A DNA stretch of 64,000 nt from Platanthera guangdongensis (taxonomy: Eukaryota; Streptophyta; Magnoliopsida; Asparagales; Orchidaceae), in contig CM077166.1 of NCBI GenBank assembly GCA_039583875.1, forward strand, positions 95,016,094-95,080,093, read 5' to 3'. A program made the position numbers and the translations under genes. The notes beneath the pieces are model-generated. The model saw nothing but the letters and a program-made list of their open reading frames with translations, was not told the DNA's origin and ran no database searches. Positions 1 to 10,390 of the stretch are shown piece by piece (within the stretch, counting starts at the first letter, position 1; the number at the start of each line of letters is the position of its first letter).

Positions 1-14
1 ACAGTTGCTGGTGG

Positions 15-572
15 ATGCTCCGACAAGCGTTAGGCGTTAATATCCCTGAAAATCCCCAGGGTGCTCCTGCTCCTGAAGATAATACTGTGGCTGATGAGGG
101 CGCCAGTGTTGAAGAAGTTCCTGTAAGTGAAGCTGATGTTCATAGGGCTGCTAGGTCCTCCTCTAAGGCAAAACTGATGGCAATGTTTGATCAAGGAGCC
201 CTAGCAAAAGCCAGGGACAAGAGGAAATTGCAAGAAGGGACATCAAATGAAACACAAGCTGACAAGAGAATCAGACTGAAGGAGGAGGAAGTAAGAAACG
301 AAAAGTGGAGTCCAGTATCCAAGAGTATCATATTGGACACATTCTGGCTACAGGAACAAGGGGAAATCAATCGAAACGATGTATACAACCAGTATGAGTG
401 GGAGATGCACAAGACGTATGAAGCCAAACGTAACATCTTTTTCAGGACCAACACTGCGGCAGATAAATCTCCTCCACCCAGATATTATCCCAATCCCAAG
501 GAGTATGTGGAAATGCAAAGAAAGAAGTATTTGGCTCAGAAGCATAAGGACGACCTAGCCAAAAATCCATAG
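15..572 (+). CDS. C-terminal part of the extra (post-pol) ORF of S2
   Basis: This 185-codon open frame ends about 280 bp before the purine tract of the S2 3' LTR. That is where SIRE/Maximus elements carry an additional ORF after pol, sometimes called env-like. The protein is hydrophilic and charged, with a Lys/Arg/Glu-rich centre and a Lys-rich end, and shows no membrane segment, signal peptide or enzyme motif. The first Met is probably not the true start, since the frame may continue left of the window. I do not recognise a domain. Its assignment rests on position and element context; a host gene is unlikely because an LTR follows directly. Confidence 0.5.
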   Translation: MLRQALGVNIPENPQGAPAPEDNTVADEGASVEEVPVSEADVHRAARSSSKAKLMAMFDQGALAKARDKRKLQEGTSNETQADKRIRLKEEEVRNEKWSPVSKSIILDTFWLQEQGEINRNDVYNQYEWEMHKTYEAKRNIFFRTNTAADKSPPPRYYPNPKEYVEMQRKKYLAQKHKDDLAKNP

Positions 573-644
573 ACAGAAACTCATAGATTATCAGTGTCTC
601 TTGAACATTTTTATCCTGTCTTATTGATATCTGAACAAACCTGA

Positions 645-649
<5 letters not shown>

Positions 650-718
<69 letters not shown>
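650..718. repeat. (AT)n microsatellite
   Basis: An uninterrupted AT dinucleotide run of about 65 bp lies in the 3' untranslated part of S2, between the ORF stop and the purine tract. Confidence 0.95.
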
Positions 719-724
<6 letters not shown>

Positions 725-854
725 GAATTTATGAATGACTCAAGTCTTGATCTGTTTGCCTATATTCTCTTGTGCTGCATAATTAAATTCTGAATGTTGT
801 TTATATTATCTGGTTGGTGTTATTCATCTTAGCTAGTAGGATTTTGGCTTCGTC

Positions 855-868
855 AAATAGGGGGAGAT
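855..868 (+). other. Polypurine tract of S2
   Basis: AAATAGGGGGAGAT lies immediately before the LTR start TGTTGGG. The same tract, complemented, sits at the 3' LTR of S3 (16882-16896), which supports a common lineage. It would prime plus-strand DNA synthesis. Confidence 0.85.
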
Positions 869-1194
869 TGTTGGGTATTGTATCCACAATTACCTGGATT
901 TGAGTAAGCCACCTGTCAAGCTAAGATGAATTCACAATGTATTTGATGAAACCTCTTAAGTTGTGCTTGCAGTTATTCCACGCTAAGTGCACACCAATGT
1001 CAGGGTGCAGTAGGTCAATATACACGGGTCTGTACGACGTAATCCCTCGTTGAGCAGATCAGTGTGTTGGCCTACGTGTACTCTCTCTATTGGAGTGCAC
1101 TTACTTTCAAGTACAGGGCTGTAACTATGCAAGAGCAGACAAGGAGCAAGGATGGGTCAAGGAACAGCTCTTGGGTGGAAAGATGAAAATTCGT

Positions 1195-1515
1195 CTAAGT
1201 ATAAATCGACGAGAATCACCAAGTGATTCTCGCTGATTCGGCGAGAATCACTAGTGATTCTCGCCGAATCGTCGAGAATCATTAGTGATTCTCGCCGACT
1301 TTATCCGGCTACCTCAAAGTGGTGCCAAGTAAGATTCGGCGAGAATCACTAGTGATTCTCGCCAAACGCATGGTTGAGCAGATCATGGCCAAGTAATATT
1401 CATCGAGAATCATCAAGTGATTCGGCGAGAATCACTAGTGATTCTCGACGAATCGTCGAGAATCACTAACTGATTCTCGCCGATTCGTCGAGAATCACCT
1501 TCGATTCTCGCCGAT
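1195..1515. repeat. Palindrome array in the U3 of S2
   Basis: About ten copies of GATTCTCGCCGAATC or GAATCACTAGTGATTC variants occur, many joined into perfect palindromes centred on ACTAGT. AATCGTCGAGAATCA is a frequent junction. The array lies upstream of the TATA box of this LTR, about 120 bp away once the inserted solo LTR is removed. Confidence 0.9.
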
Positions 1516-2905
1516 TTTGACTTGGCAATTTTCTGGAAACAGCTGGACCGGATTCTGCCTCTGGCACTGTGTTGAACCGAAACTAGGGTTTTGTCACAAC
1601 CCGCATTTTCTCATTAATAAATAAATCAGAGCATGAGATAACTACGAGCTGTGATGTCACATCAAGCAGGGGATAACTGCTGACGCTCAGGCAACACTCT
1701 AATCCTTCAAATCATAAGTTAAAATGAATAAAAAAAACTGATTTTTTTTTGATTAATTGGCCGTATCCCTCGGCTCAGTGGATCAAATAGTCCACGGTTT
1801 GAAAACTATTTTTATACGTAGCGGAAAAATACTTCATTTATGCTTAACATCCTAAAAGAGCGCATAAGTGTCCTAAGAGGGCAACTTACACTATGCAGGA
1901 CCCTAGATTTCAATTTATAATATTTATAAAGAAAACAATCTTTTTACGCATTTGGAAAATAATGATTGAACTTTCATAAAAACATGCTGATCATGCAATA
2001 CATATAGTAATCCTTCTATAGGTTTCAAGTTAACTAGCAACCTAGCATAAAACATTCCCAGAGAGCAAGTGAAACTACCACAAAACAGGTAAACTAGCAG
2101 CTAAGCAAAGTCTTAATTTCACAAAGGAAAATCACCAACGGGCGTCAACAACCTGACACGAACCCGCTGGCGAGCATGTATGTCTGTACTACTACAAGAC
2201 TAAAGAACTACCTCAACAAGTGAGGAAAACACTGCCACAACGCAGTGCACAGGGAAACTCCTGAAACTAGCCGCACAGTTGGCTGCAGACCTGAACCTGA
2301 GGCATTCAAAAGAAGAACACCTCAGCAAGAAATAATAAAACAGGAGGCAAGGAAACATCAGATAATAATCGAATGAAAAGAGCAGAAAGAAAAAGGGTTA
2401 CCAACCCTGCAAGAGAGATGCTGAAAATCTCAGCTAAAGGATCCAAAAAGGGACAAAATGTAAGTAAAATAATAAGTAAAGTGAGAGAAATGCATCAAGT
2501 ACTAAAACGTACCAAACTCCGCTCAAGCCTGCAGAGACAAAAAGGAAACCAATATGCATCAAATGAACAGTATGAAAGGAACTAACAGTCCTAAACTTGT
2601 AAATCGTTAGCACTGGCACAAATCCCAAACCTGTGTCGGAGACTAAGAACAGTCACAACCGAACAACCAGGTCCAGGTGTCTCAAGAGTACTAAAGGGGC
2701 CGCCACAGGGTCCACACACATAGAGTTCCAACCTCTTACAGGAACCCAAAATGTCCAAAGGAGGGAATGGTGGTTGCCACGGCTCGAACTCCCCCGGTAC
2801 CATACTCCTTCAGAAACCCAGCTACCACATGGTAAGGATCCACGATTCGGCACCAAAACTAGCCGACAACACCACTTAAAAACTACCAAGTTCTACAACC
2901 AAAAC

Positions 2906-2985
2906 CCGCCGAATTATTTCCCCCTACCCGCCGAATTATTTCCCCCTACCCGCCGAATTATTTCCCCCTACCCGCTGAATTATAC
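2906..2985. repeat. 22-bp tandem repeat, about 3.6 copies
   Basis: The unit CCGCCGAATTATTTCCCCCT plus AC is repeated three times without change and then partially (one C to T). It lies inside the solo LTR. The CCGAAT core recurs in the hairpin at 3535-3589. Confidence 0.95.
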
Positions 2986-3534
2986 TTAAAATAAATTCCG
3001 ATAACTTCCTAGTTTAGGCCGATCACAAGCCCTAAATTAGGAATATTCCTATCTCACCTATTCTACGACAAGGAGAAAAGAAAATAAAGCAAAAATACAA
3101 CTCATGGAGGCGCGCAAGAGGGGAGAAACCCACTTGCCTAAAATCGATCTTGAAAACGTCCTACCAAAATACTCCAACACGTAGATCCGTCCAAAAGGGG
3201 GCACGCGGAGACGAGATCTACGAAAAAAAAACGGTCAACCGGGGTTAGAGCCGAAAAATCTAAGGCGAAACGGTCACCGAAACGGGAGAAACTTACCGCG
3301 ATCTCGAAGCTCTCGCCGAGAGCTTTCCAACGCCGCGATCGGATCGAAAATCCGTCCACCGGATCGGCGGTGGCGGCCGCCGAAGATTCGCGAACGAAGA
3401 GGTTCCGCACTCGGCAAAATCTCGCACGGGGGGGCTGCAGGTTCGGGGAAGAAGAAGAAGGAATTGATTGTATATAAATACTAATATTATTAATATAATT
3501 ATAAATTAAAAAAATAGAAAAAGGGGGGGGGCTG

Positions 3535-3589
3535 TTCGGTGAGATGATTCTCACCGAATTCATAATTCGGTGAGAATCATCTCACCGAA
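3535..3589. repeat. Perfect 26-bp inverted repeat with a 3-nt loop
   Basis: The arms at 3535-3560 and 3564-3589 are exact reverse complements around the loop CAT. The arms contain GATTCTCACCGAAT, nearly the motif of the S2 LTR into which this LTR inserted (GATTCTCGCCGAAT). Confidence 0.95.
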
Positions 3590-4331
3590 TCTCCCCAACC
3601 CTTTTTACTTTACTTTTTTTTATATATATTTAATTAATTCTTTTATAATTAGAATAATAATATTTATAACAATTATATTATTATCGCTACAGAGGGCCAA
3701 ACGCGTGCCGAATCGAACGAAATTCGCACCGTAGGCGAATGACGATGCTACGAATCCAACGGCGAAGTCGAAATCGAATTCCGACGCACCATTTTCGAGA
3801 TAATAATTTCTAAAGTTAACGGCGTACGCGAAAACATACAAACTTCAATCGCGCGCCGAGGCTCCAAAAATGCTCGGAACGCGACGAAACTTGACGAGCA
3901 AGTCTAAAATTAGCCGATCTAATTTCCTAATGTTAAATTTTCCACTCCCGACGCAAATCCCAAAATTTGGCCGGTCAAACCTAACGAACGCAAACGCGCT
4001 ACGACAAAGTCGGTAACAAGATCCGACGAACAAAACTCGGGCAAATTTCTCCCGAAGCCAAGACACAAGCATTCCCCAAGAGGCTCCACCAAGTCACCAA
4101 ACAGACTCCGGCTCGCTAGGGAATCTTGCTACCAGGCATCACTAAGCCACGCAGGGAACCTAAAGAGCTAAAAGCACGCTCTAACAACGTCACACGACCA
4201 ACACGCGCTAACAAAACGCTCTGACGTCATAATATGTCAAATAAGAAATTAAATAAATCACTGGAAAATCGGGGGCGTTACAGGTTTCCTTCAGGTGGGA
4301 CCCACAACGGTCATATTGAAGTTGTCTACAA

Positions 4332-4339
4332 TATAAATA
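4332..4339 (+). promoter_or_regulatory. TATA box of the S2 LTR
   Basis: TATAAATA follows a region otherwise free of such a motif, with the palindrome array upstream. It is the best candidate core promoter of this LTR. In a 3' LTR it could drive transcription outward into S1. Confidence 0.55.
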
Positions 4340-5324
4340 CAGGGTATTTTTGAACAGTAAAAACACACGGAGAGAAAAATGAAAACACGGGCCACGACGT
4401 GACCTAGATCGCGAGTTCCGCTCCGCCGCCGCCGTCGCCGCTTGAGAGAGTTGATCGCCAATCTTGATCGTGGTTTCTTCCAGATCTCCGATCGATAGAA
4501 GCTTAGCCAAGCTTAGCATCTCACGTGTCTAACCGGAGATCTCTTGTCTCTTGATTTGTTGATCGGGAAAACCTTCCCGTCCGAATCGATCGAGACGACT
4601 GATCCTAGTGTGAACGTTGGTAGACCTAGCTAGCTTCGCTACGAAGTTTGGATCTCCAAAGTACAGCAGGCGCACATTGTCGTCGCCGCCGATCCCATGA
4701 ACCTAGCCGCCGCCCATCTTGCCGCCGCCGGTTCCGGGGAGATCCTCTCCAAGAGAGATCTAGGGTTGTGGACTCTTTGTGGACTTCAAGAACACGTCGT
4801 CAACAAAGAGGGACACCTTAGTCTCCAAACGTAGTTTGTATCTTTTGTACATTCTAGTTTTACTTTTGTTGTAAAGGAACGTAGGTTCCTAGTTGTAAGG
4901 GTTGGGTGCAACCAGTGTTGTGGGAGTGTTGACTCCTACGTGTGTAAGGGTTCCTTCCGATAGTGCAGGGATTGGATTTCAATCCTGTTGGTGAAGAGAC
5001 TGAGTCGTCCCTTGTTGGGAGATAGGCCGAAGGGGGAAAGTGGATGTACCCAAATCGGGGAACCACTATAAATCGCTTGTGTATTCTGTGTGTTGTGCTG
5101 TTTATTTTTATTGTGCAGGTACAATCTTAAATTCCGCAAAAACGCTGCACGTCACCTATTCCCCCCCCCCCCCCCATAGGTGAAGATAGTTGACAGTAGG
5201 TGGACTTTCAAAAACAAAACAATCAAATCAAACAAGAGGGATCTTTATTGTTCAGGTGTTAGCCTGTACAACCAATTAACCTCTCAAGGTGTGGTAGATT
5301 AACCAACCTCCCTCTGATATCAAT

Positions 5325-7027
5325 TGAAAGTGCAGGTAGATCTGAAATACTCTAGGGGGGGTGAATTGAATATTGGGCTCTCTTAAAAAAATTCTTTACA
5401 ACTTTTGTTGTAAAGCTAGGTGAACAGGTTAGTAAATAAAGTAATAAACAAAACAACCTAACAAATCATAGATCATAGCCAAAATAAGCGAAAAAGGGCA
5501 ACCAGACGACACAAGAAATCTATATTGGTTCCCCAACCTGGGTACATCCACAATTCTACCACCCTGGTAGGAATCCACTCAGGTTTTTGATCAGGTGCCT
5601 GACACCAATAAACCTTTGTTCAGGTGCTCAAAAACCAAAACCTCAAGTGTTTTGGTAGAAGACTTGCAACCAGGAATAATTTTGAAGGGAATTAAAACCT
5701 TGTACACAGGATGGAAAAGGGTGATGGTGTCTTCTCTTTCTCAATAACAACTGAGAAGACTTGTGGAATGATTTCAGCAGATTGCTCCCCCTGAGATCTT
5801 GAATGTATCAGGAAATCTGGAGCACTGCTTTAGGGTGACAGGTCTTCAAAGCTTGATTGCCTTGACCAGAGATTGCTTTCGGAACTTCTTTGACAGATAG
5901 AGATTGTTGCCCTTCTAAAGTTGTCTTGGAGGATTGAAGGAAGAAGATTCTTGATAGTGATTGAATGTTCTTCTTCTTCTTGAAGATGTTCTATGGCTTA
6001 GGCTGATTGCAGTACAAAAACTATTGATTTCTGTAAGATTGTTCTTGAGTGTAATGTCTGTCTGTGTCTATAGTACTGCTTAATCCTTTCTTTTCTGACT
6101 TGAGACTGACTGAAGAACATTAGAAATTTGAAACCTAGAGCAGTAAATGCAGTCGGCCTGGGAAGGAAGCGACAATCAATGATTTCCCTAACTGTCCCAT
6201 GGAAAAATGGCATGTAATAATCCATGATCAATGCTCGTTCTAACGGTAACATTCCTAGAATATTGGGCATTAATTACTCAGGATTCATCGCCAAGAAAAG
6301 GGACGGAAAACTGGAGAAGACCTAATCTGGAATCGTCGAACGAAGAATAAGAATCGTCGAGCTGAGTTCGAAGTTCGTCGAGCTGAGCTGATGAGTTCGT
6401 CGACCAGATAATAGCATAAAGTCTTCATGGGAAACTTGTCAATTCGGCTACAATATTCGTTGAACTGACAATCTTCATTCCTCGAGCTGTGATCCAAATC
6501 GTCCACCGAAGAATGATTGTGGACTTAGAATCTGAGAAGTCTCTGAATGAGACGGATTCAAATCGTAGACCAGAAATCGTTGAGTAGAGTACTGAATTCA
6601 TCGACCTGAGAAGTTGACTTCGTCGACCTGATAAGTTGTGAACTTGAGGTCCAAGTTCGTCGAGCTCAGATTCTTGTTCGTCGACCAAAGCCTGAAGCTG
6701 GACTTAGAAAAATCTGGAGATGAAGAGTCCCAATTTTTGTCGAACTGAGAACAAGGATCGTCGACCTCAGCACAGAGAAATGTCTCAAGATCGTCGAGCT
6801 CAGAACGCCTTTCGTCGACCTGAGTTCGACGAACATCGAACTCATTTTACTTAGTCTAGAAATCTTCTAATTCTTGAGTCTCTGATAGTCTGGAGGATGG
6901 TTGGTCCATCTGAAGTTGACTCTAAGGACTTGGCCTAGACTCTAGGACACAAATTTGACCCTGGCTATATATGTTGGGTCACATCCTAAGCTAGTGAACC
7001 TAGCCAAAATCAACTAGGGATCCAACA
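5325..7027 (-). repeat. 5' LTR of S1 (1703 bp)
   Basis: The ends are TGAAAGTGCAGG and GGATCCAACA on the + strand, like TGAAAGTGCAGC and GTTCCAACA in S3. The R/U5 half (5325-6300) also resembles S3, with CTCTAGGGGGGGTGAA near the end. The U3 half holds a palindrome array. No coding sequence is supported. Confidence 0.85.
6330..6835. repeat. TCGTCGA array in the U3 of S1
   Basis: More than fifteen copies of RTTCGTCGA or ATCGTCGA occur, each followed by phrases such as CCTGA or GCTGAG. It is the counterpart of the arrays at 15893-16175 and 40076-40362 in S3, but diverged and less palindromic. Confidence 0.85.
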
Positions 7028-7727
7028 TCATCGATGCTAGGTACTCCTCATATAGCTTTGGATCTTCCTCTGACATGAGAGATATCTGCATCTCTTCCAA
7101 CATCTGCACCAGATCCATATCCATCAGCTGAGGTCCTACTCCCGGTGTTGTGGATCTCCGACTCAGAGCGTCCGCTACCATATTGTCCTTACAGGTATGA
7201 TAGTGCATGGTATACTGGTAGTCTGACAAGAACTCTTCCCAACATCTCTATCTGATATTCAGCTCCTTCTATGTGTCCACATACTTTAAATTTTTGTGAT
7301 TCGAGAAAATATCACAATGCACTCCGTAGATATAATACTGCCAGATCTTCAAAGCGAAGATAATCGCTCCCATCTCCTGGTCGTGCACCGAGAAGTTTTT
7401 ATCATGTTTCTTCAGCTGTCTGGAGGAATAAGATTTCACGTGCACATTATGTATCAGAACGACACCCATCCCATGATACGACACATCAGTATAAACTTGA
7501 AATCCTTCCTTCCTAGATGGAAGGGCAAGAATGGGGGCTGATGTAAGCTGACCCATCAGCTCCTGGAAGGCATCCTCATACTGCGGCGTCCAATCAAATG
7601 GAGTCTCATTCTTCGTCAGAGATGTGAGATGGAGGGCAATTCGAGAGAAATTCTCTACGAACTTCCGGTAGTAACCGACAAGTCCTAGGAAACTCCTATA
7701 TCTGTGGCCATCTTTAGTGGTGGCCAA
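7014..7727 (-). pseudogene. pol: RNase H region of D pol
   Basis: Two open segments (7269-7727 and 7014-7229) encode the RT connection (SFLGLVGYYRKFV, FDWTP), the RNase H start (VYTDVSYHGMGVVL, where DAS is expected, so Ala is replaced) and the RNase H end (VADALSRR). A break near 7230-7268 separates them. The last residues before 7014 are already encoded by the S1 LTR (GGATCC), so the frame is truncated by that insertion. Enzyme activity is lost. Confidence 0.85.
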
Positions 7728-8404
7728 TCCCGTACTACCTGAACCTTTGCCGGATCCACTAACAGACCTGCTCTACTGATAATATTGCCCAAGAAAGCCA
7801 CCTCCTTCAACCAAAACTGGCACTTGCTGAACTTCGAGTACAAACTATGATCACTGAGCTTCTCCAATGTCAGTGTCAGGTGCTGTGCATACTCCTCCTC
7901 TCTCCTTGAGTAAATGAGTATATCGTCGATAAATACTATGACGAAAACATCCATATAGGGCTCCAATACCCGGTTCATTAAACTCATGAATGTGGATGGT
8001 ATGTTCGTGAGATCGAAGAGCATCACGGTGAACTCGTACAACCTGTATCTACAACTGAAAGCGGTCTTCAGCATGTCTTCCTCCTGAATCCAAAGCTGGT
8101 AATATCCTGACCTCAGATCCAGCATTGGAAATCAGTGAGCATCCTCCAAGTGGTGAAACAGCTCATCAATCCTCTGCAATGGGTATGTGTTCCGGACCGT
8201 CAACCTGTTTAGTGCCTTGTAATCGATGCATAGTCGGAGTGTCTCATCCTTCTTCACGAACAATACCGGAGCTCCCCATGACGAAGAGCTTGGTCGGACA
8301 AATCCGGATTCCACTAGCTCCTGTAGATGGCTTCGAAACTCCACTAACTCTTTCGGGGCCATCTGATAAGGGTCTCTAGATACCGGCTTAGCCCCCGACA
8401 CCAA
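7685..8404 (-). pseudogene. pol: Reverse transcriptase of D
   Basis: Two segments in the same frame (8132-8404 and 7685-8125) are separated by a stop at 8132. Visible RT motifs are [40 protein letters not shown] and the catalytic FIDDILIYS (about 7905-7930), followed by KCQFWLKEVAFLG. The catalytic aspartates are intact, but several conserved residues are changed (FDLTNIPSTF for the usual FGLTNAPATF). A further frame change at about 7700 leads into the RNase H segment. Confidence 0.9.
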
Positions 8405-8563
8405 CTATATCAGGAAATCCTTCTATCCTTGTGGCGGCAATACTGGCAGCTTCTCTAGAAATACATCAACAAAGTCCCCCATACATAGTATATTAATAAT
8501 GGAGTCCTTGTCCTTGGCCATCTCAAATAGGGCCTGATAGACTTCGTCTCCCTACAGGTGGTT

Positions 8564-8956
8564 CTATACGACATGAATAGAAGAGAGTAGAAGACTAGAA
8601 ACTGGGACAATACCTTCGAAGGTCGAGTAAGAGTAATTGTATCTCAGCACGACCCTCCCTACTAGGCAATAAATCTGTGCATGGTTCCAGGTGAGCCATA
8701 CCATGCACAGGACGAGATTAAAATTCGAAATCCTCAGGATCGATGTCGGGGCCTCGAAGAGTACACCATCAATGGTTACTCTCAGAATGCACATGGCCAT
8801 ATACTCTCTCTCCGTCCCGTTAGAGAGGTGCACCCTCCTAACGACTCCATCAAAGTTCTTGATCTGGTCCAGGTCTCTGACGAACTCCTTCGAGGAAAAA
8901 TTGTGTGATTCTCCAGTGTCAAATAAGGTGAGGGTAGGCATGCCACACACCATCAC
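8564..8956 (-). pseudogene. pol: Retropepsin-like protease of D
   Basis: A 130-codon segment holds the aspartic protease signature as LFDTGESHNF, where relatives have DTGASH or DSGASH, followed by a region resembling the second half of the Del protease (hydrophobic strands and SILRISNFNLVL). It ends with a stop before the RT. A Glu in place of the active-site Ala and the surrounding breaks make it a pseudogene. Confidence 0.8.
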
Positions 8957-9256
8957 TATCCCCGAGTTAGTTAAGTTTTTCCTCTTAGATATCTATTTTC
9001 AGAGTCTTTCCCTAATTCTACAATTTTTGTTCATGAAATCTAGCTTCTAAAAGGAATAGAAACTTAAAATTTACTTGCGTACATGTTATCAATCTCTCCA
9101 TGTTCCGGTGCTGGGCCAGGTCCAAGGCATACACATGCCCTCTATCCTGCCTGCGGTCTCTACCCTGAAATTCACGTCATTGGCCGCGTCCACGACCACC
9201 AAACTACCATACAGGTGGGGTGTTCTGAAGTGCTGGTAGGGGTGCTTCCCTCATGG

Positions 9257-9302
9257 GGCAGTTCCTCTTAAAGTGCCTCTGCTGGTTGCACCGGAAACAT
9301 GT
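9257..9302 (-). pseudogene. gag: CCHC zinc knuckle of D gag
   Basis: One short frame reads CFRCNQQRHFKRNC, a complete C-X2-C-X4-H-X4-C knuckle for RNA binding. It is out of frame with the longer open segment at 9251-9487 and with the capsid part at 9661-10092, so gag carries at least two frameshifts. Confidence 0.75.
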
Positions 9303-9660
9303 TTGTGCCTCTTCCACTGCACTCGGCATTTCCAGTATCTGTAATGGCTGAGGAGCAAACTCCACTGGGTTCCTTTGCTCTTGTCTTCCTCCTGGTACGG
9401 TTGATCCCCATTACTTCTTTCCCCAATGACTCGACCTCTGGGTTGGTCCCTCCTGCCTCCAATCACTGAGTCATTAGGCGGTCGCATCAGGCCCTAAACT
9501 GTAAGCTGGTCCGCCTCCATCTTCTTGTCCATCTCCAAGATCTTGGACAAGCTCCCATCAGAGACAAAGAGGAGTGCCTACGTCATGTCATTATGAAGGC
9601 CCTTGTAGAACCTCTATGCATAGCCTGCATCGTCCAGCTGATATGAGTCCACAAAATGGG

Positions 9661-10092
9661 CTAGGTGTGTGAAATCTGGTAGTACTCCAACATCTTCCTG
9701 CTGCTCTGCCTCAACTGCAGGAACCTGTCCTCCAACTCATCCCTCACCAACTGATATACAAAATGCTCCAAATTAGCTGCTTTAAGCTCTTCCCAGGAAA
9801 TGTCCGTGCAATGCATTCCAATAAAGGTGGTGTCCAATAATGATTTCCACCATCTCTTCGCGTGATATTCCAAGCAAGAAACGGCCAAAGCAATTGCCTC
9901 CTCCGTCGGGCATCGAATCCCAGCCAGCATCTCGTAGATAATTTCCAGCCACTCCTCTCTACGGACTGCTGACTCAGTGCTAATGTAGGATGGAGCAGAA
10001 AGCCCCCGGAAGACACTCAGCCAGTTGGCCCAGGGATTTGGCTGTAGTGCAGGATCCTGCTGTGCCCTGAAGGCCTCCGGAATGGTCATCAT
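9661..10092 (-). pseudogene. gag: Gag capsid region of D
   Basis: The 143-codon segment contains the retrotransposon gag core: a Trp-rich helix (ECLEYHAKRWWKSL-like, near residue 70), SWEELKAANLEHF, and a repeated Leu/Arg helix (DELEDRFLQLRQ) followed by LEYYQ. It starts about 300 bp after the primer site, as expected for the first protein. The frame is lost after HT near 9661. Confidence 0.8.
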
Positions 10093-10375
10093 TGTCTACA
10101 CCATCTCCGTCTGCTCGAACAGACTTGGAGCCGGTGGTGCTGGAACCATAATCTGTGCCTGAGGTGTACCCTGCTGAGGAGTAGGGTTCGTCGCAGGCTA
10201 CAAGGAAAATTCCAATTGTTAGTTAATGTATAAGAGGAATTAACTAAAAGTGGACTTTTGCATGTGATTCCCCCTTATGGGCACACCATTGCTTCCACTG
10301 CTAGATTATCCTCAAATTAAGCTTGCACGGGGTGGCACAGGGTTTTGTGTACTTCTTCTCTTGGGATTGATGTTT

Positions 10376-10387
10376 CCTCTGATACCA
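10376..10387 (-). other. Primer binding site of D
   Basis: Read on the - strand this is TGGTATCAGAGG, 11 of 12 bases as expected for the 3' end of initiator-Met tRNA (TGGTATCAGAGC). It lies 3 bp from the LTR start at 10391. Confidence 0.8.
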
Positions 10388-10390
10388 GTC

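Larger units (their letters stand above)
1592..4282 (-). mobile_element. Solo LTR of a Ty3/gypsy element (probably chromovirus)
   Basis: A 2691-bp segment with TG...CA ends (TGTCACAACC... to ...GGGCGTTACA) is flanked by the 5-bp duplication GGTTT (1587-1591 and 4283-4287). There is no internal coding sequence, primer site or second LTR, so it is the product of LTR-LTR recombination. Read on the - strand it starts TGTAACGCCCCC, which resembles the LTR starts of Del/Tekay-type chromoviruses. The lineage is an inference; the solo LTR structure is seen directly. No supported gene lies inside; the short open frames at 3138-4519 have no recognisable product. Confidence 0.88.
1..5210 (+). mobile_element. 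SIRE-like Ty1/copia element S2, 3' part
   Basis: Only the 3' end is inside the window: the tail of a coding region, a polypurine tract and the 3' LTR. The LTR starts TGTTGGG directly after the tract and ends ACTTTCA at 5210, like the other SIRE-type LTRs here. The sequence to its right (5211-5324) is the leader of an oppositely oriented relative (S1), so S2 appears to have inserted into S1, with its 5' half left of the window. The target duplication therefore cannot be checked; AAAAC at 5211-5215 is a candidate for one copy. Confidence 0.75.
869..5210 (+). repeat. 3' LTR of S2, split by a solo LTR
   Basis: The LTR runs from TGTTGGG at 869 to ACTTTCA at 5210. Without the inserted solo LTR and one target copy it is about 1.65 kb, close to the 1.54-1.70 kb of S1 and S3. 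Its upstream part holds a palindrome array (1195-1515). A TATA box lies at 4332. A C-run near the right end (about 5160-5175) matches the G-run found near the same end of all SIRE-type LTRs here. No gene is seen in it. Confidence 0.8.
5211..7027 (-). mobile_element. SIRE-like copia element S1: leader and 5' LTR
   Basis: The leader 5211-5324 matches the S3 leader (38880-38995), including the phrase CAGGTGTTAGCCTGT and a decayed initiator-Met primer site (TGATATCA for TGATACCA). The LTR follows from TGAAAGTGCAGG. Internal sequence further left is cut off by the insertion of S2. At 7027 the LTR ends CCAACA inside the pol gene of D, so S1 inserted into D. Confidence 0.8.
7014..10390 (-). mobile_element. 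Del/Tekay-like Ty3/gypsy element D, internal part
   Basis: On the - strand the order is primer site, gag, zinc knuckle, protease, reverse transcriptase and RNase H. This order and motifs such as FIDDILIYS are typical of Del/Tekay-type elements. The integrase, chromodomain and 3' LTR should follow to the left but are displaced by S1, so they lie outside the window. All genes are broken. Junctions: S1 LTR at 7027, own 5' LTR at 10391. Confidence 0.8.

Noticed and set aside
1..600. Host gene exon at the left edge
   Set aside because: The frame leads directly to a SIRE-type purine tract and LTR, so the extra ORF of a retrotransposon is the simpler reading.
3138..4519. Several - strand frames of 73-141 codons in the solo LTR and the S2 LTR
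   Set aside because: They lie within LTR sequence (one crosses the insertion boundary at 4282), with no recognisable domain and no continuity between them.
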